A stretch of DNA of 64,000 nucleotides. Origin: Anticarsia gemmatalis (lineage: Eukaryota > Arthropoda > Insecta > Lepidoptera > Erebidae). The first letter of the stretch is position 1; each line of letters starts with the position of its first letter. Under the pieces are notes generated by a model, which saw nothing but the letters and a program-made list of their open reading frames with translations, ran no database searches and was not told where the DNA came from. Positions 50,186-63,435 of this stretch are shown here, piece after piece. The position numbers were made by a program, and so were the translations under genes. The DNA lies in NCBI RefSeq assembly GCF_050436995.1, contig NC_134756.1:6386001-6450000 (forward strand), written 5' to 3'.

Positions 50186-50651
50186 TGTAAAATCGTGGTG
50201 TTTGTGTGAATGTACTGGTCGTAGGTATCTAACGTGTATTTGTAAGTATTACTTTCATTGTTATTGTTTGTGTATTGCGATCATGGACAACAAGTAGGTA
50301 GAAGTAGAAGCAATAAATATTGTTAAATTAGTTATTAATCAGTAAATTAATGTTGTAGAGTGTAGACATTGTTTTCAAAATGCTCCTAGTGCCAACATGT
50401 ACCTACCTATCTACCAAAATAAATAATACAGAATGCAAAGGACATGATAAGTATTTTAAACATTCCCATAAGTTATTCTCTACGATATAACTTTATAAAT
50501 TTATCAATGGCTTATCGGTACCTAGCTGTAGTGTTTTTATTATTTCTCCGATTCCTCATCAATAATTTCGTTCATAGGTACTTAGTTCTTACCTATTATG
50601 AAAGTAATTCGGTAGATCGGATCGCAATACAACGATTTATTCTGTTTACGT

Positions 50652-50747
50652 ATGGTTAGTGGTCGACCTAGTGTCAAATTTGTTCAAGCCGCCATCGCGT
50701 CGGTCACCCACCTATGGAATGACCGCACTAAGAGTTGCTTAACCTTA
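50652..50747 (-). repeat. Internally deleted 5S-derived SINE
   Basis: On the minus strand the 5S-like part (GGTTAAGCAACTCTTAGTGC through AGGTGGGTGACC) is joined directly to the SINE tail (GGCGGCTTGAACAAATTTGA to CTAACCATAC). The core between them is missing, so about 80 bp were lost. Confidence 0.7.
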
Positions 50748-50812
50748 GCTTAAGCAGTTTTAGCTCCGGCTTGCCTTTTAACAAAACTCACCCTTCGCCA
50801 CTGGTAGGTACC
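50745..50812 (-). repeat. Short repeat, copy 2 of 2
   Basis: Reverse of the GTACC..CAGTGGCGAAGG segment at 49568-49635, with a diverged remainder (GGCAAGCCGG). Confidence 0.4.
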
Positions 50813-52324
50813 TACATAATAATAAATAAAAAAATTCAAATTATTTATTAAACTTCAAAAATACTAATCCGTAAAATAATAAAAATATATTTAACAAACC
50901 AGGAGAATAACCTAGGAAATTAATATCTTGGTTCAAGTGTCGCCATCAACTTATAACTTGAGGCGCGCCACGGCTGGATAAAAGCACTCAGGACTGGCAG
51001 GCAACCAGCGCGTCCACTAAAATTGCAGTGTGCTACAACAACAAAACTTTGTCAGCGTCTCACTACCGACTCTAAACTGTGTCTTAATCTAACTTGACAT
51101 ACGTCGAAATTATATGTTGCTGCTAATTACACAATAAAGAAAATCTGTAAGGACTTTCCACATGTATGGTCCGAAATCTGACTGAAAAGAAAGTTCCAAA
51201 AAAGCAACCATGTGATTTGTTTGCTAAATATAGCCGTTGGTTAATTTTATCTCTGCGTTCTTATTCTTAGTGAATAAGTTTTTTTTTACTTTTTATAGTT
51301 TCTAGTCAAAATAATTGGCCAATCACAAAATACAATTTTTTAGTATACGTAAACTACTATTCTTTTTAAAGTTGCTTTCATACCTAATAGATTTTTTACG
51401 TTCATAAGATTCGATCCTGGCATTCGTAATTGATTTTCAATCTGTGTTCTGAAGCACAACAGTGCACAGGCAGTTCAGTGTCGTTCACCCTCTAAAAGCC
51501 ATCGAGCAAGTTGATAGAGATAAAAGTATTCGTAACTTACATATTGACTAGGAAATTGCACTCCTTATCTTCAGCACAATGTCTAAGAGACAAATGAAAG
51601 GTTATTCACACCATCGACTAACGTATTTCCTAGTCGTTTCGTGTTAGCGATGCTTGAACAATCTTTATTGTCTTTGAGTAAGGGCTACACGGTATTGACA
51701 CTTTAGTTTTATCGTAATGAATTGTTTTTGCAGACCGTGCAACTTTGTTGCTGATATAAAATGTTTTAGAAATAATCTTCTATCTTCAGACTTATTCTTA
51801 TTATACTATTTCGCAGCAATACCTCTGCAAGCGCTACCCAACTTATTTCTCAAGAAATTACCCTCTAAGTTAAACATTATTGGCTCACTGCAATTTCTTT
51901 TCACCGCAGCGTCATTGGCCACAGAATTACCTCGTTCAAGTCCAATATAATTTAAAGAAATTTACAAACTTTTTGATTGGGTGAGGTAATTCGCAATGAT
52001 TGGGATCTATACAATTTCACAGTGAGCGAACACAAATACCTTAAAAGATTTCTTTCAAAAGCATTCTTCGGTCCAGACTTTTACAGTTGCCTAGTGTCGC
52101 TGCCAACATGGGCCGGGCCGTTATCTTCGGATTTGTGAAGAAACGAGACATAAAGCCCGCCTGAACGGAGCACGAAGCCTCGAAATAAGGATTTCGGTGA
52201 CACAGAGATTCCGTGTAAAGATTGCGTATCAATGAAAACGTCCACGTCCCGAGAGGATATAAAGTTTTTACGAAATCGTTTGACTTTATAAATATCTTAA
52301 CTTAAGATTTTGCTAATTCCAGTA
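50813..52324. other. Non-coding, no gene recognised
   Basis: Open frames at 51717-51950 and 52041-52232 show no family motif. No repeat ends seen before the transposon at 52325. Confidence 0.4.
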
Positions 52325-53458
52325 GAGTCATTCGGGGTAACTGTTCGCAGTGGGTAAGTGAGCGCAGGGCCTATATCTCTGATCGGGGTGAGGGGGCGGG
52401 GGTGACTGTTTTGGTCAATCATAGCTGCAAGCGCCGCGAACTAGTCCCGACATGTCAGTGCGCCGCACTACACTTTGTTGTTTATTTATTTGCAAAAAAC
52501 TGTTTTAGGCCATTTGATTGTGTCTTTCTTATTGTTTGGAAAACATTCTGACACGCAAGATTGTAAAGCAACACCAGGAAAGTCATGATTTTTTAATTAA
52601 ATGGTTATTGTTGTTGAAAATTTTAAGCGTGATATAAAGTTATATTCATTACTTTGGACTCAGCGGTTCTTATATTCAATTTTGGGGTCTGCGGGAAAGT
52701 GTGCGCGGGTAAGTGGGCGCACGCGCACACTTGCCCGGATTCATAAAGATAATAATAAATTTATATAATTTTAGTACCAAATAAACTCTTATTTACTTAT
52801 TTGTTTTAGTGTATGTTTCGAAATTATATTAGAAAAAACCTGAACTTGCGACTGTTACAACAAATCGCTAAAGCAAAAGCTCTAATTGAACAGGGTAAAA
52901 GTAAAGCAATTGGTATAAGCGAGTCATGTCTTCGCAAAAGACTTAAATTAAACGTAGCTGCATCTTCAATAGGTCGGTTTAAGCCAGAAACAGTACAAAT
53001 TATTTAATTTGATTATTTATTTTTTTATATTTATACCTAGAATGTTCAAGTAGTTTTGTTGGTTTTGTGTTTGGATTTTCTGAAAAGGAGGTGTTTGGTT
53101 CTGGTTAATTTTCATTAAATTTACTTCAAAGGCTAGATAATTTTGGTGAAATAATTAAATTAATATAATTAATTTCAGTCAAATTAACCAATGCGTTCAC
53201 TTGCCCCAAGTGCGTCTATTTACCCCATAGCTGTGCGCACACTTACCCACAACACGGGTCAAGTGTTCGCATTCCGACTTTCAGTTGTTTTTGCCTGTTT
53301 GAATGAAAACTAATATACTTACAGATTTAGTTTGTCTTCCAAATTGTAGTCTAATAAATGTTTATTTTGATATGTTACTTTTATTTTACTGATTACACTG
53401 TTCTAATTCATAATGTGGTCCCAAAGGTGAAAGTGCGCACACTTGACCCGAATGACTC
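52325..53458 (+). mobile_element. Pogo-like DNA transposon, probably non-autonomous
   Basis: Inverted ends GAGTCATTCGGG (12 of 12 identical, about 21 of 25 overall) lie next to TA on both sides (52323-52324 and 53459-53460), as expected for the Tc1/mariner/pogo group. The interior repeats a motif of the form GTGCGCACACTT[AG]CCC many times in both orientations near both ends (about 52345-52365, 52695-52738, 53190-53270 and 53432-53449), like transposase-binding subterminal repeats. It keeps one short frame with a helix-turn-helix but no catalytic domain. Confidence 0.7.
52813..53007 (+). pseudogene. Helix-turn-helix remnant of a pogo/Tigger-like transposase
   Basis: 64 codons, beginning MFRNYIRKNLNLR, the usual opening of psq-type helix-turn-helix domains in pogo-like and jerky-type proteins. 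A helix pattern follows (IAKAKALIEQGKSKAIG), and then ISESCLRKRLK and SSIGRFKPE, which resemble the second-helix and S-x-GRF motifs of these transposases. The CENP-B-type domain and DDE catalytic domain are missing, so it could at most bind DNA. It lies centrally in the element above. Assigned from motif memory, not a search. Confidence 0.6.
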
Positions 53459-53461
53459 TAC

Positions 53462-55568
53462 AGTGTTGTGATTCTGTTTCGAGATTACGCACTTATACAT
53501 TGTACTTTACAAAGCTGACCAGAAAAGGGTATAAAAGTATTCCAAATAGCCTATCATGTAAAAACAAATAAAGAGATATAAAATATTTTATATCTGGCCA
53601 CATTATATTTTATGTTATACCTCTCCTCAATCTTTACTGCTACCTATAAGAAGTGGCATGAATAAGACAAGTTCGTCGATAAAGATTTGATATGAATTTA
53701 AGATGAAGTTTACATTGTTGAACAAAGGAATTAAATATTGATAGCTTCTGTTATTCTGTTACGAGAAAAAACGCCGCTCAAAGGTGTTATTCTACGTCCT
53801 TCGGTAACTTGTCGTCATTTGTTATTTATATTTTGATTTGAGAGCACCAATAACAATTAATTTTGATTGGGTACCCATGTTTTGTATCGGGTGAGTTGGG
53901 TGTTGATGTTCCGATGGGGCTACCGCTGCTGAAGTAAAGAACAATAATTTATGGAAAATCCAATTTTGTTTGCTAACATGTCAACCGACGAGCAGTTGAG
54001 GATTTTGTAAAGCTCATACATGTTAATACTACGAAATATACCTAATCTATACATAAAAAAATGCATATTGTATTGTATCATTATGAAACAGTTTGAAGTC
54101 GGAAATCGGCATAGGACGAGATGATAGTAACTAGAAGAGAAATGATGTTCGGAAAATTCAATTAAATAAGACAAACCTACCACGAGAATAACAAACACCA
54201 CGGACCACGAAACTGCAGTTCATATGCTTCTAATTCTGATATTAAACACATTAATCATCCGCAAATTTTCCATTTAGAAGCGTTTCGCAATTCTCGCATG
54301 AATATGGAGTAACATCGGCGCTAAGTTAATATGTATGAATGTAACTTGTTAACTGAAGGCGCCGCCAGATGGCATCGAGCTCCCCAAATGTCCCACCTCA
54401 CTCCGCTTTATAATTCAAAGATTTGCTCGCGACGAATAAAGAGGCGTCTCCGCTAAATTATTCATGCTGAGGTACTTGCATGCACTTGTCTGCAAGACTT
54501 TTAATGTTTCTTACAAACATTTTTGTGGAACATAGTGCTACTATTGCGGCTAATAAAAGTGCGCAGAATGTGTGAGTGTTGGCTGCAGTTTTGAATAAAA
54601 TGCAAAGTTAAACTTCTTGGAATGCTACTGGTGTGTCATAAGAAAAACTAAATGAAAAGTAAAGTCTACTTGAAGATTCAAACATCATTTTTGCATAAGT
54701 TTATTGTGATAAAGAAGAAGTACTAACATAAATATTCAACAATAACTCAATTGATCCTGCTTTGATTTTTCTATTTGACATATCTCTGTCCTTGTTAACA
54801 AATTGATGCATTTGTAGTGTGATTCACAACAGCCTACAAATGTTTGTTACTATTTCTACCCATTCGTTTTACAAAGCTACACCTGTATAAAATTATATCA
54901 CCCCAAACGTACCCTAGTCTGGGACAATTCTAAAAACAACGAACATTGACAAACGACAATTCTATTCTCCCCAAAAAACACAGCGGAACACAATGGCGCT
55001 CATACATATTCACGAACACAATCAAGCACTCGTATAATTTATTGACAACAATACTTTTCTTCGGTTACGTGACAATATGTTGCTGTTCAATATCGAATCG
55101 ATCCCGTGTAGGCGTTTTCCTAAAAAGGAGCGATGTTACATCGACGAACGATAAATCAGATGCCTATTGTTGGAGGAAAGTCGCAAATCGTAAGCAAAGC
55201 CGAGTTTGAATATTGTAAGAGCGCTCTTCGGAATCGCCCCTCAATAAAATATCACAAATAAAACCGTATTTAGGAATAAAGCGCGTTCAAAGAAGACATA
55301 GATTCATTACACGACGATTGGATTATGATCAAAGAGGAGTAACAATATATTTATGTTTCCTGCAGTAATATTGACGTGTAAGGAAACGTTTTTCCGTCTT
55401 TGAATATTCTTTGTTTTTATCGTTTTTATCTTGCTTACCGGATTTTTATATCATAAGGATGATCGCAATAGATTTCCTTTCAGAAGTTACATGCGTTTTC
55501 ATGGCACTTGGAAACATAATATTGAAGCTTGTTGAAAGTTTTGTATAATAATGGTTGAAGAAAGTTTA
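53462..55568. other. Non-coding, no gene recognised
   Basis: Open frames at 53920-54201 (minus) and 54946-55209 (plus) have no recognised domain. No repeat ends seen. Confidence 0.4.
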
Positions 55569-56045
55569 ATGCCACCAAAAACATTCTGTAAAAACCTCAA
55601 GTCTCGCAGCTCAGTCTTTCTGGCGTAAAAAGGGGTGAGATCTATATAATACCAAGTCGATAAATCTATTCCGTCTCTACTAAAAGGACCTTCTGTCTTA
55701 AGTTATTACATAAGTTATTATCATGCCAATATTAAAAATATTTTACGTTTAAAACAAATAGACCGACCTGGCCATCGCACAGCACGACGAGAAGTTAATG
55801 CTCCTGAAATTTTAATGGCGAATTTGTGTTTTCATGCGATGACCAAGTCGATCTATTTGTTTTAAACGTAAAATATTTTTAATACTGGCATGATAATAAC
55901 TTATGTAATAACTTAAGACAGAAGGTCCTTTTAGTAGAGACGGAATAGATTTATCGACTTGGTATTATATAGATCTCACCCCTTTTTACGCCAGAAAGAC
56001 TGAGCTGCGAGACTTGAGGTTTTTACAGAATGTTTTTGGTGGCAT
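55569..56045. repeat. 477-bp near-perfect palindrome (foldback element or hairpin locus)
   Basis: Left arm 55569-55779 and right arm 55835-56045 are each 211 bp and exactly complementary apart from four single-base differences. All four lie in the loop-side third of the arms. The loop is 55 bp (55780-55834). Arm tips read ATGCCACCAAAAACATTCTG. No clear target duplication and no coding frame were found. It could be a foldback transposon, a hairpin-RNA source or a recent inverted duplication. Confidence 0.9.
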
Positions 56046-56430
56046 CTCACTTCTTTTTGTAGAACGAACATAAGTCCAATTTGTATGGAAAGACGTTTTT
56101 TCTTATAATTCAACATATTTTCCCATGGGAATGTTTTTCAGTTTCATGGGCTAAACACTCTTACCCACCTTATATCCCCTCCCGTTATGCCTCATATAGT
56201 ATGTACCTATCTACACCTATTATTTATTATTTTCTACAGTAATAATGATTCTTAACTGCAAATGTAATCTTGTAATCTTATACATTTATATGGGATTACA
56301 AAGTTAATGTTGCAGTTGGTGTATTTAGAAAACTGGACCGAAATTAGAAAATATTGAATTTTTCCCATGATTAAGACACTAAACCCTATTTGTATTCTAA
56401 ATTTTAAGCTTCTAAGTCTGCTAGAAGTAC
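56046..56430. other. Spacer, no gene recognised
   Basis: A+T-rich, nothing identifiable. Confidence 0.4.
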
Positions 56431-56720
56431 CTTAGACTTTTGATGATCGGTGAGTCAGTGAGTCAGTGAATCAGTGAGTGACAAAATTCAAAATTTTAAC
56501 AAGTTGTCATTTTTAAACTACTGGTTCAAATTGACTGAAATTTGAAATATACCGTGTTTATACAATGAAAAATTAGTTGCTGAAAATTCAGGCTTCTTGT
56601 TTCATCCACAACGACATTATAGGGGGGTCGAAAATAGCCCGAATTGCTTCGAGAAAAGGATGGTACGGCCGTGCCGCTTTTTTTTGCTCGACTTGCGGGG
56701 GCACTTCCGTGCCCCCAGAT
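56431..56720. repeat. Probable dispersed repeat with (GAGTCAGT)n and GC-rich hairpin
   Basis: GTGAGTCAGTGAGTCAGTGA (near 56450) is a short tandem array. Downstream, TATAGGGGGGTCGAAAATAG, GGTACGGCCGTGCCGC and a perfect 8-bp stem GGGGGCAC/GTGCCCCC (56697-56716) follow. I recognise the TACGGCCGTGCCGC phrase from repeats in moth genomes. The class is unknown and the borders are approximate. Confidence 0.5.
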
Positions 56721-59700
56721 TAAGTTGGATGTCAAAAAAATGATACAACATAATCACAGACATTCGTATGTAAAATAGAAAAAATCGTAAAGAAAGGGTT
56801 GCCAATATAAAACGCATCGCCTACTTCAATTGGTGAGACGGCGTCGCGCTGCATTTCCTTTGGCCCACTCCAACAAGTGCTCTAATATGGTAGTCGATAG
56901 AAATATTCGATCAGAATTTTATATTCAAATATTGCGATACAAAATTCTTAGTCTCCACCATTTGATCGGTGATGGAGAAGACAGATTACTATCTCGGCAT
57001 AAAGTAGTTTAATACTAAATAGTGAGTTTTTAAAGAGCTTTAAAGGCTTTATTACATGAGTGGCCAAGACTTTACAGGAGACAGCCCCTGTAAAGTTAGA
57101 TAATTTTAGCCCTGGAATACCTACTTTTCAATAAAAAAAGGATGATGAAAAACAATAGGTACAAATTATTGGCTATTTTTTTCATTTAACAAAACAAAAT
57201 AAGTAATTGTCTATTTCTTCTTTTTTAATATAAGATACAGGTATATCTAGTAAGTTTGATAATAGTACCCGTAGATATGTGGCGCGGGAACGCGATGGCG
57301 CGTAGATAGCGGCCCTGCAATGTGCCATCCCTGATGTTATTTGCAGCCCGGCGCTAGCTGTCGAATCGCGCTACACTTTTATTTATTAGATGAACGTATC
57401 GCCAACGCTTTTTTGTAATATTATTCACAATTTTATGTCCACAACAAAAATACTGAGGTAGAGTCCGGCCAGTATAAAAATATGAAGCGCTAAACTTATT
57501 TAAAAAAAGCCGCGTTGGGTTTTTGAAAAACCTTTTTAACTATATAGAAGTATTTTTACAGAATCGAAAATTGTGCAGATGCAAAACTCACAAAGTCTTT
57601 TAGCCTTATAACATGAAGCCTTTACGTATTTTTTTTATTTATAGGTTTAGAGCTAGTTTTTACCTGTGCTTTAAATACGGTTTGGTTCACACCCCTTGGG
57701 AGCAATTTATCAATAATGAACAATGGCCGCTATATACTAAACCTATTCATTTTACCCAAATCCGTTTACAGCGCGATTATATAATAAAGAAGGCAAGTTC
57801 AGTTTTAACCGAAATTTACCATCTTTTTATTCATTGCATCAATGTGCATTCTCGGTAATAGATATGATATGTCAGTACATATCGATCTGATTATACACAA
57901 GGCATCAAACCCCAGGCAAATCTCTATAATTTTCACGTAAAAAGCGAAGATTCTCCGGATTCTATTTATAAATAAATAACTTCGTGTTCCATTAAACAGC
58001 TTTTTCACATGTGGTCGATATTTCGTGTTAGGCAATATTAAGCACGACGCGATGTAGCCCGTAACGATGTTTGCAACCAGCGAAAATATAAAATTGTGAC
58101 AGATTGCTTATTTATTACATTTCACCTCCTTACCGCCTACGCATAGATACATTTTGCTTTCTGGTAATATCAGCTTTGAGCTACAAATTTTCGACTCAAG
58201 GGTTAATAGAACATCATATCGAACTGAATAGTAGGTTAAACAATTCCCATTATACCAATTAAATAAGCTTGTGCAACAAACTCGTATTGAAATTATTCGT
58301 TACCCGAATATAATCAAACCGTTTACTTTATAACGAACATTTCCACTACGGTGAATTTAATTTACGAAGGCCCTGCATGTAGAAATATTTCAGAGGGAAA
58401 CCGTCTGACTCATCTCATAAAGGTTAGTTCACACTCGCACGCCGAGCACGCGGCGCCGCGCGGCGAGTTCGTGAATAAATTCGAGCAATTCCCGACCTGC
58501 CTTTTACGAGCTGAATGAAGTATGAACTCCGTACGTGCGGAGAGCTCCGTTTTACTACGCAGAAAATAAAAAAAATCTAATGAAGCCGAGTTTATTGCCG
58601 TTAATAAAACGTAACGAAAGTAGTTCGCGCCCGACTCCACTAAAGGTTACACCTCGTAGTTGCTTGATTTGTTACAAAATTGCCTCACTATCACTAAGAC
58701 GGGCTCTGTAACGAGCTATTTTATTCATCCCGTAGGTCACTCTCCTTTATGTGAAGTCGTGAAAGATGAAACATTTAGATCGTAAATTTTACTGTTGCGT
58801 ACATGAATATGTATAAAGTACACATCTAAGCGTATCGTAAAATAAACGTACTAAATAAATAATTGAGGTGCTAACATACGCATAAAATGTTTATTTTAAA
58901 TCGATTAACACTTTTATTCTCGATGAAAAAGGATCAGAATAACTACCAAGGGCGGTGAATGTTGTCATCGCCCAAACAACAGCGTAAGACCACTGCGAAA
59001 CGCGAGATTCAGGGTTCAATTTTCAGTAGTATAATACACATTGTATGTGCATAACATTGAGTTTTTCAATGCCAAAACTGCAATTAAACATTTTATGTCT
59101 TGTTTCAAAATAACAAAGCAGCCCCTTCAAACCGACATCAATGTTAAAGCCTACACTAGTACAAGCTATAGCACACACTCCCGGGACTCCCGACTTCTTA
59201 TTAATTCCCCTCACGGAACGCGAGAGGATTATATTTACACATTAACTAAATCGTTTCGTTGATCGCTTACATTTTTGTCTTTCTATTTAATTTTGTCCTG
59301 TTTTTAATATGGTTAAGCCTAATTAATCCGGTTTGGGGTTGTTTTATTTAATAAGTACGAATACGTAAATATCTGATCAGAATATTCGAGACAGGTGTGG
59401 TTTATTTTTTTTCGATTCGATAAAGTGCTTATATTTCATTTTGGAGCATTTTCTGACTTATTTAAACTTTCATTGATATAATTACCTTAACGCAAGACAT
59501 TTGACAACACAATAACACATTCTGCCGTAATATAGTGCCTTATACCATTTTAGTATATGTTTACTCTCACAGGAACAATATGTGACATAACGCTACGTGA
59601 TAACTTCTAAAAGATTACATACACTGTAACTTGTTATTGTCAATTTTCATAAATCTCGGAAATACAGAAGAAAACTCGTTGTCAAAGTACAATCACAGAC

Positions 59701-62700
59701 ATAAATCACGAACAACATTACATCCTGTATCGTTATTTGTTTTGTGAAAACACGCCATTTATTTTGCTTTACCTTGCCAAAGTCTATTTTTAAAGCTTCG
59801 CGCTCAAAACGATCCTTTGAAAAACAATTTCCGTTGGCCCGCTTGGGTCTGGGTTGCTGTACAAGGAACAAGATAGATAGCCATATAAATCTCCCATGTG
59901 TCTAATTGACGGCTACGAAGTCCCGGCCACCCCGCCCGGGCCAGACTTGCAGACCTGATTCACTTACCTCATTTGGAAAAAGTGTTGTAAGTAATGTTAC
60001 GCTCTTTGTTCTAACTTAACTATCGAGTTCGTAGTGGAAAGTTGCCTGAGAAATCGTAAGTTACGATTGTAAGACGGTTCTCAAAGGTCAGGTGAGACTG
60101 AGATCTTTTTCAGTGCGAAATATTATTTAAGCCCCATGGTAAAATAGCTGTAAGAATATTTAAGTATTTTGTCTTCTTTATGCAATTTGATAATAAAAAT
60201 GAATACCTACCAAAAAAACACTAGGTCGTTTTTTTTTTAATTTTCGCCTAAACTCCATATACCTATAGCGCGAAAAGGGTGTACCGAAAAGGGGTGCATC
60301 CACAATTTATCACTGCGGTTTTAGGTATCATTTTAACGAGATGCCACGGTTTTATATTATTTCACCTAAACCAAAAATAAAGCTTCTTTTGCAGTCCTAG
60401 GTACGTTACGGCACATATGAGTGAGCATTATATCCTAAAAACGAGTGTAGTTTATATAACACACGAGATATGTAAAAGCTCTTAGACCAAAAGGCGTATT
60501 AAATATTCTCGCAGTAGTTTATGCGGCTACTCCCAAAAATCCTCGGTAAGAAAGTTATATATTTCCACATTCGCCTCACTTAACCTTGTTGCCTAAATCA
60601 CCACGCTAGCTAATGAGATGGTTCTTATTTAGTGCGTCCTTCCTGAGAAATATTGTGGAATAACATTACTTAATTCTTTTCATGTTCTCCGGCTTCAAGT
60701 ACATTGAGACGTGCAGAGGAAAGGAAAAATCACTGACAAGCAATTAGTTGACTTGAAACTAAACGACTTTATGTAAAATTAATGTTTGATTGCAAACCTC
60801 ATCAGAGATGTATCTATATTGCCGTGGGAAGCTTTAATGAGAGAGTACGCCATTTAATCATCGTAAAAGGGACATAAATCCCAATTACACGGCTTATTAT
60901 TTCGAAAAAGGCTCAGAAAGTCGAGATGTGACGGAGTCCGAGGCAGGACAATACGGTACTACTGAAATATTAGCTCGGGAACCAATGCGATGCCGAACGT
61001 AGATCTAGTCAACTTTGCTAACAATTTACTGGCTACTTAGGTGCTTATGTAGCTTTAGTTTACTTCAGACAACATTCATGTACCATTCACAAACAAGTTT
61101 TGTACTCTATTTTCTTAAGTAAAAATAGTGTGGATAGAGTAAGGGATCTAATAAATTGTCTCTGAATGTCCACGACTTTTTTCAGATAACTAACCAAAAT
61201 AAAAGTGTGATGTTAGAGGTCCAAGAAACCGCACTGATTGCACAAAGGGGTCCCGCGGGACGGAATTATCGTCACGTACTACACCCCACTTCGTTAGTTG
61301 GTCTGATGACGTGTGCCTCCGAAACACCCCATGCCTCATACATTTGCAATTCTGCCCACAAACTGTTGCGATCATCCTACGTTATTTGTAGAGAGTATCG
61401 TTATTTCTCTGCTGACTGGTAACAATAGATGAAGGTAACTTTCGTTCTATAACTTTCTTGAGTAGATATATTTTATGTCCGCTATATATTAGGTAGGTAC
61501 TCAGATTTTTTGTTTTAGCTAGCTAACAAGCTATTGTTGCCTATTTATATGAAATTCTGCACGTTTACTATATGTTTTGGTGAAAATTAAGTCGTTTAAT
61601 ATTAAATCTAACAATTTAAAAAAAAAAGTGTAATTAATTTAAAACTATGTACACATTATTATATTTTTATTGTAACTCACATCATAGGACAGTGTAAAAA
61701 AACCGCTGTAAAATTCAATACGGCGTAGTCTCATTATTTTTCCATTTCTATTCCGTCGGAACAAAATATGTCCAGCAGCTGTTGGTTTTCGTGTGCCAGA
61801 GATATTTTGTGCATGTGACTTGTGTTCGTAATAAGCCGTAACATGCACTAACATGCACTCGTGTCGGTGGCTCCATTACTAATGGCATGATGCAGAGAAG
61901 CTCAGGAATGAGAGTGTCAAACGCTTATTTATTTAAAGAGTAGTCTCGCCTGTGTTTTGTTCCTGTTCTCTTATGAAAAATAGTAAAAGGAAAAGTAGAT
62001 ACTCAGGGTAGTGATGAGCTGTGTTGATTCGTTGTGATACAAGATTATGAATTCACAAAGATATGAGGGTGAGTTCGCATAGATGAGCTCTTTACGTTAC
62101 TGTCCAAATGAGAGTACACACAGAGTACGAAATGCTTTACAAATTTTCATGCATTTCATACAGGTCCAGTAAGCGACGGTAAACTTTCTGAAGAGACTAT
62201 CAAATTAAGCTTAGACTGCATCATCATCATTACGTTTTTATTATCAGGTTTAATCAACATAGTAGATGAGATAGTCTACCAATACAATCAGCCATCTATA
62301 AATCCGCTCCAATATAAGATAAAATAAAAACTATAAATTTCTAGTAACAAATAGTGCTCTCATTTATAAATTCTACTTCGTGGAACAATCACTAAAGAAA
62401 ATGGTTCATAAATAGATAAAACAAAATGAACTAGCCCATACTTCCCGGCACGATGAACTGAATATATGAGTAGATTACTCACTCTGAAGGCTCAGATATG
62501 AAAGATCATATCACGAAGTTCCGTAAAACTGTGGTCCTTATAACTAACTGGCCGGATATGACGAGGAAATGAACCTCATTCCGATTTTTTCTTTTTTACG
62601 TCCACATCCGGTGATATTACTTACGTATGAAAGGACTACCTTAGTTTACTTGAATCTATTTTGAGAACACTATTCTTTTTCGTTTTGTTTTGTTAGTTAT

Positions 62701-63000
62701 TCTTATACCGTATTATTTTGTTTAAAAATCATATAACTTTCATTTGCGATAAGTCGTGAGTTCTAGTTGAGCTAAAATTTAATAAATAATATGCAGTATC
62801 AGTTACCTACACTGTTTTCATAGGAACTTATATTATAATAATTAGTTTTCATGTATCGTAAATCAATAGTCAGGAAAAAAATAGTTATTAACTAGTCTTA
62901 TATGTGTGAAATTTTATAATTACTGCTTATATCTAAGCTTGTTAAAATATACCTAATGATAACTTATGATCAGTATATAGGATTACTGATTACTTCCAAA
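56721..63000. other. Long gene-free stretch
   Basis: GC-richer pockets at about 57280-57370 and 58435-58500 (GCCGAGCACGCGGCGCCGCG) hold no convincing exon. Open frames up to 88 codons (for example 57613-57858 and 61156-61422) match no family I know. Homopolymer runs occur near 60230 and 61620. Confidence 0.4.
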
Positions 63001-63435
63001 TCCATACTAATATTATAAATGCGAAAGTAACTCTGTCTGTCTGTCTGTCTGCTACTCAATCACGTCTAAACTACTGAACCAATTTGCATGAAATTTGGTA
63101 TGGAGATATTTTGATACCCGAGAAAGGACATAGGCTACTTTTTACCCCGGGAAAATGACGCATTTCCCGGGAAAATTCAGAAAATTCAACGAAGTCGCGA
63201 AAAATCAATATAATAATGACATTGAATTAACAAAATTCCGTTGCCATGGCAACTGTTTTAATGGCGGATATGCCTTAGCGCGACTTCGTTATACTAAGAG
63301 ATATAAATAATTTTGAGAATATTTTTCGTGAAAAAAAAGCATATTTTATATCATCACGCTACGACCAATAAGAGCAGAGTAGGTAACGGTAAAAATTGTT
63401 ACAAAAACATGGAAAATTCTGCGCGGGTCAGCTAG
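63001..63435 (+). mobile_element. Helitron-like non-autonomous element with (TCTG)n, copy B
   Basis: Same termini and interior as 9163-9635 (start TCCATACTAATATTATAAAT, end GCGCGGGTCAGCTAG, host A and T at the borders). It has fewer TCTG units and an internal deletion just before the 3' end. The high similarity of the two copies (for example AAACTACTGAACCAATTTGC in both) suggests fairly recent movement. Confidence 0.8.

Noticed and set aside
58410..58640. 76-codon minus-strand frame over a GC-rich pocket
   Set aside because: The GC-rich part is low-complexity (CGCGGCGCCGCGCGG) and no splice signals or conserved residues support coding.
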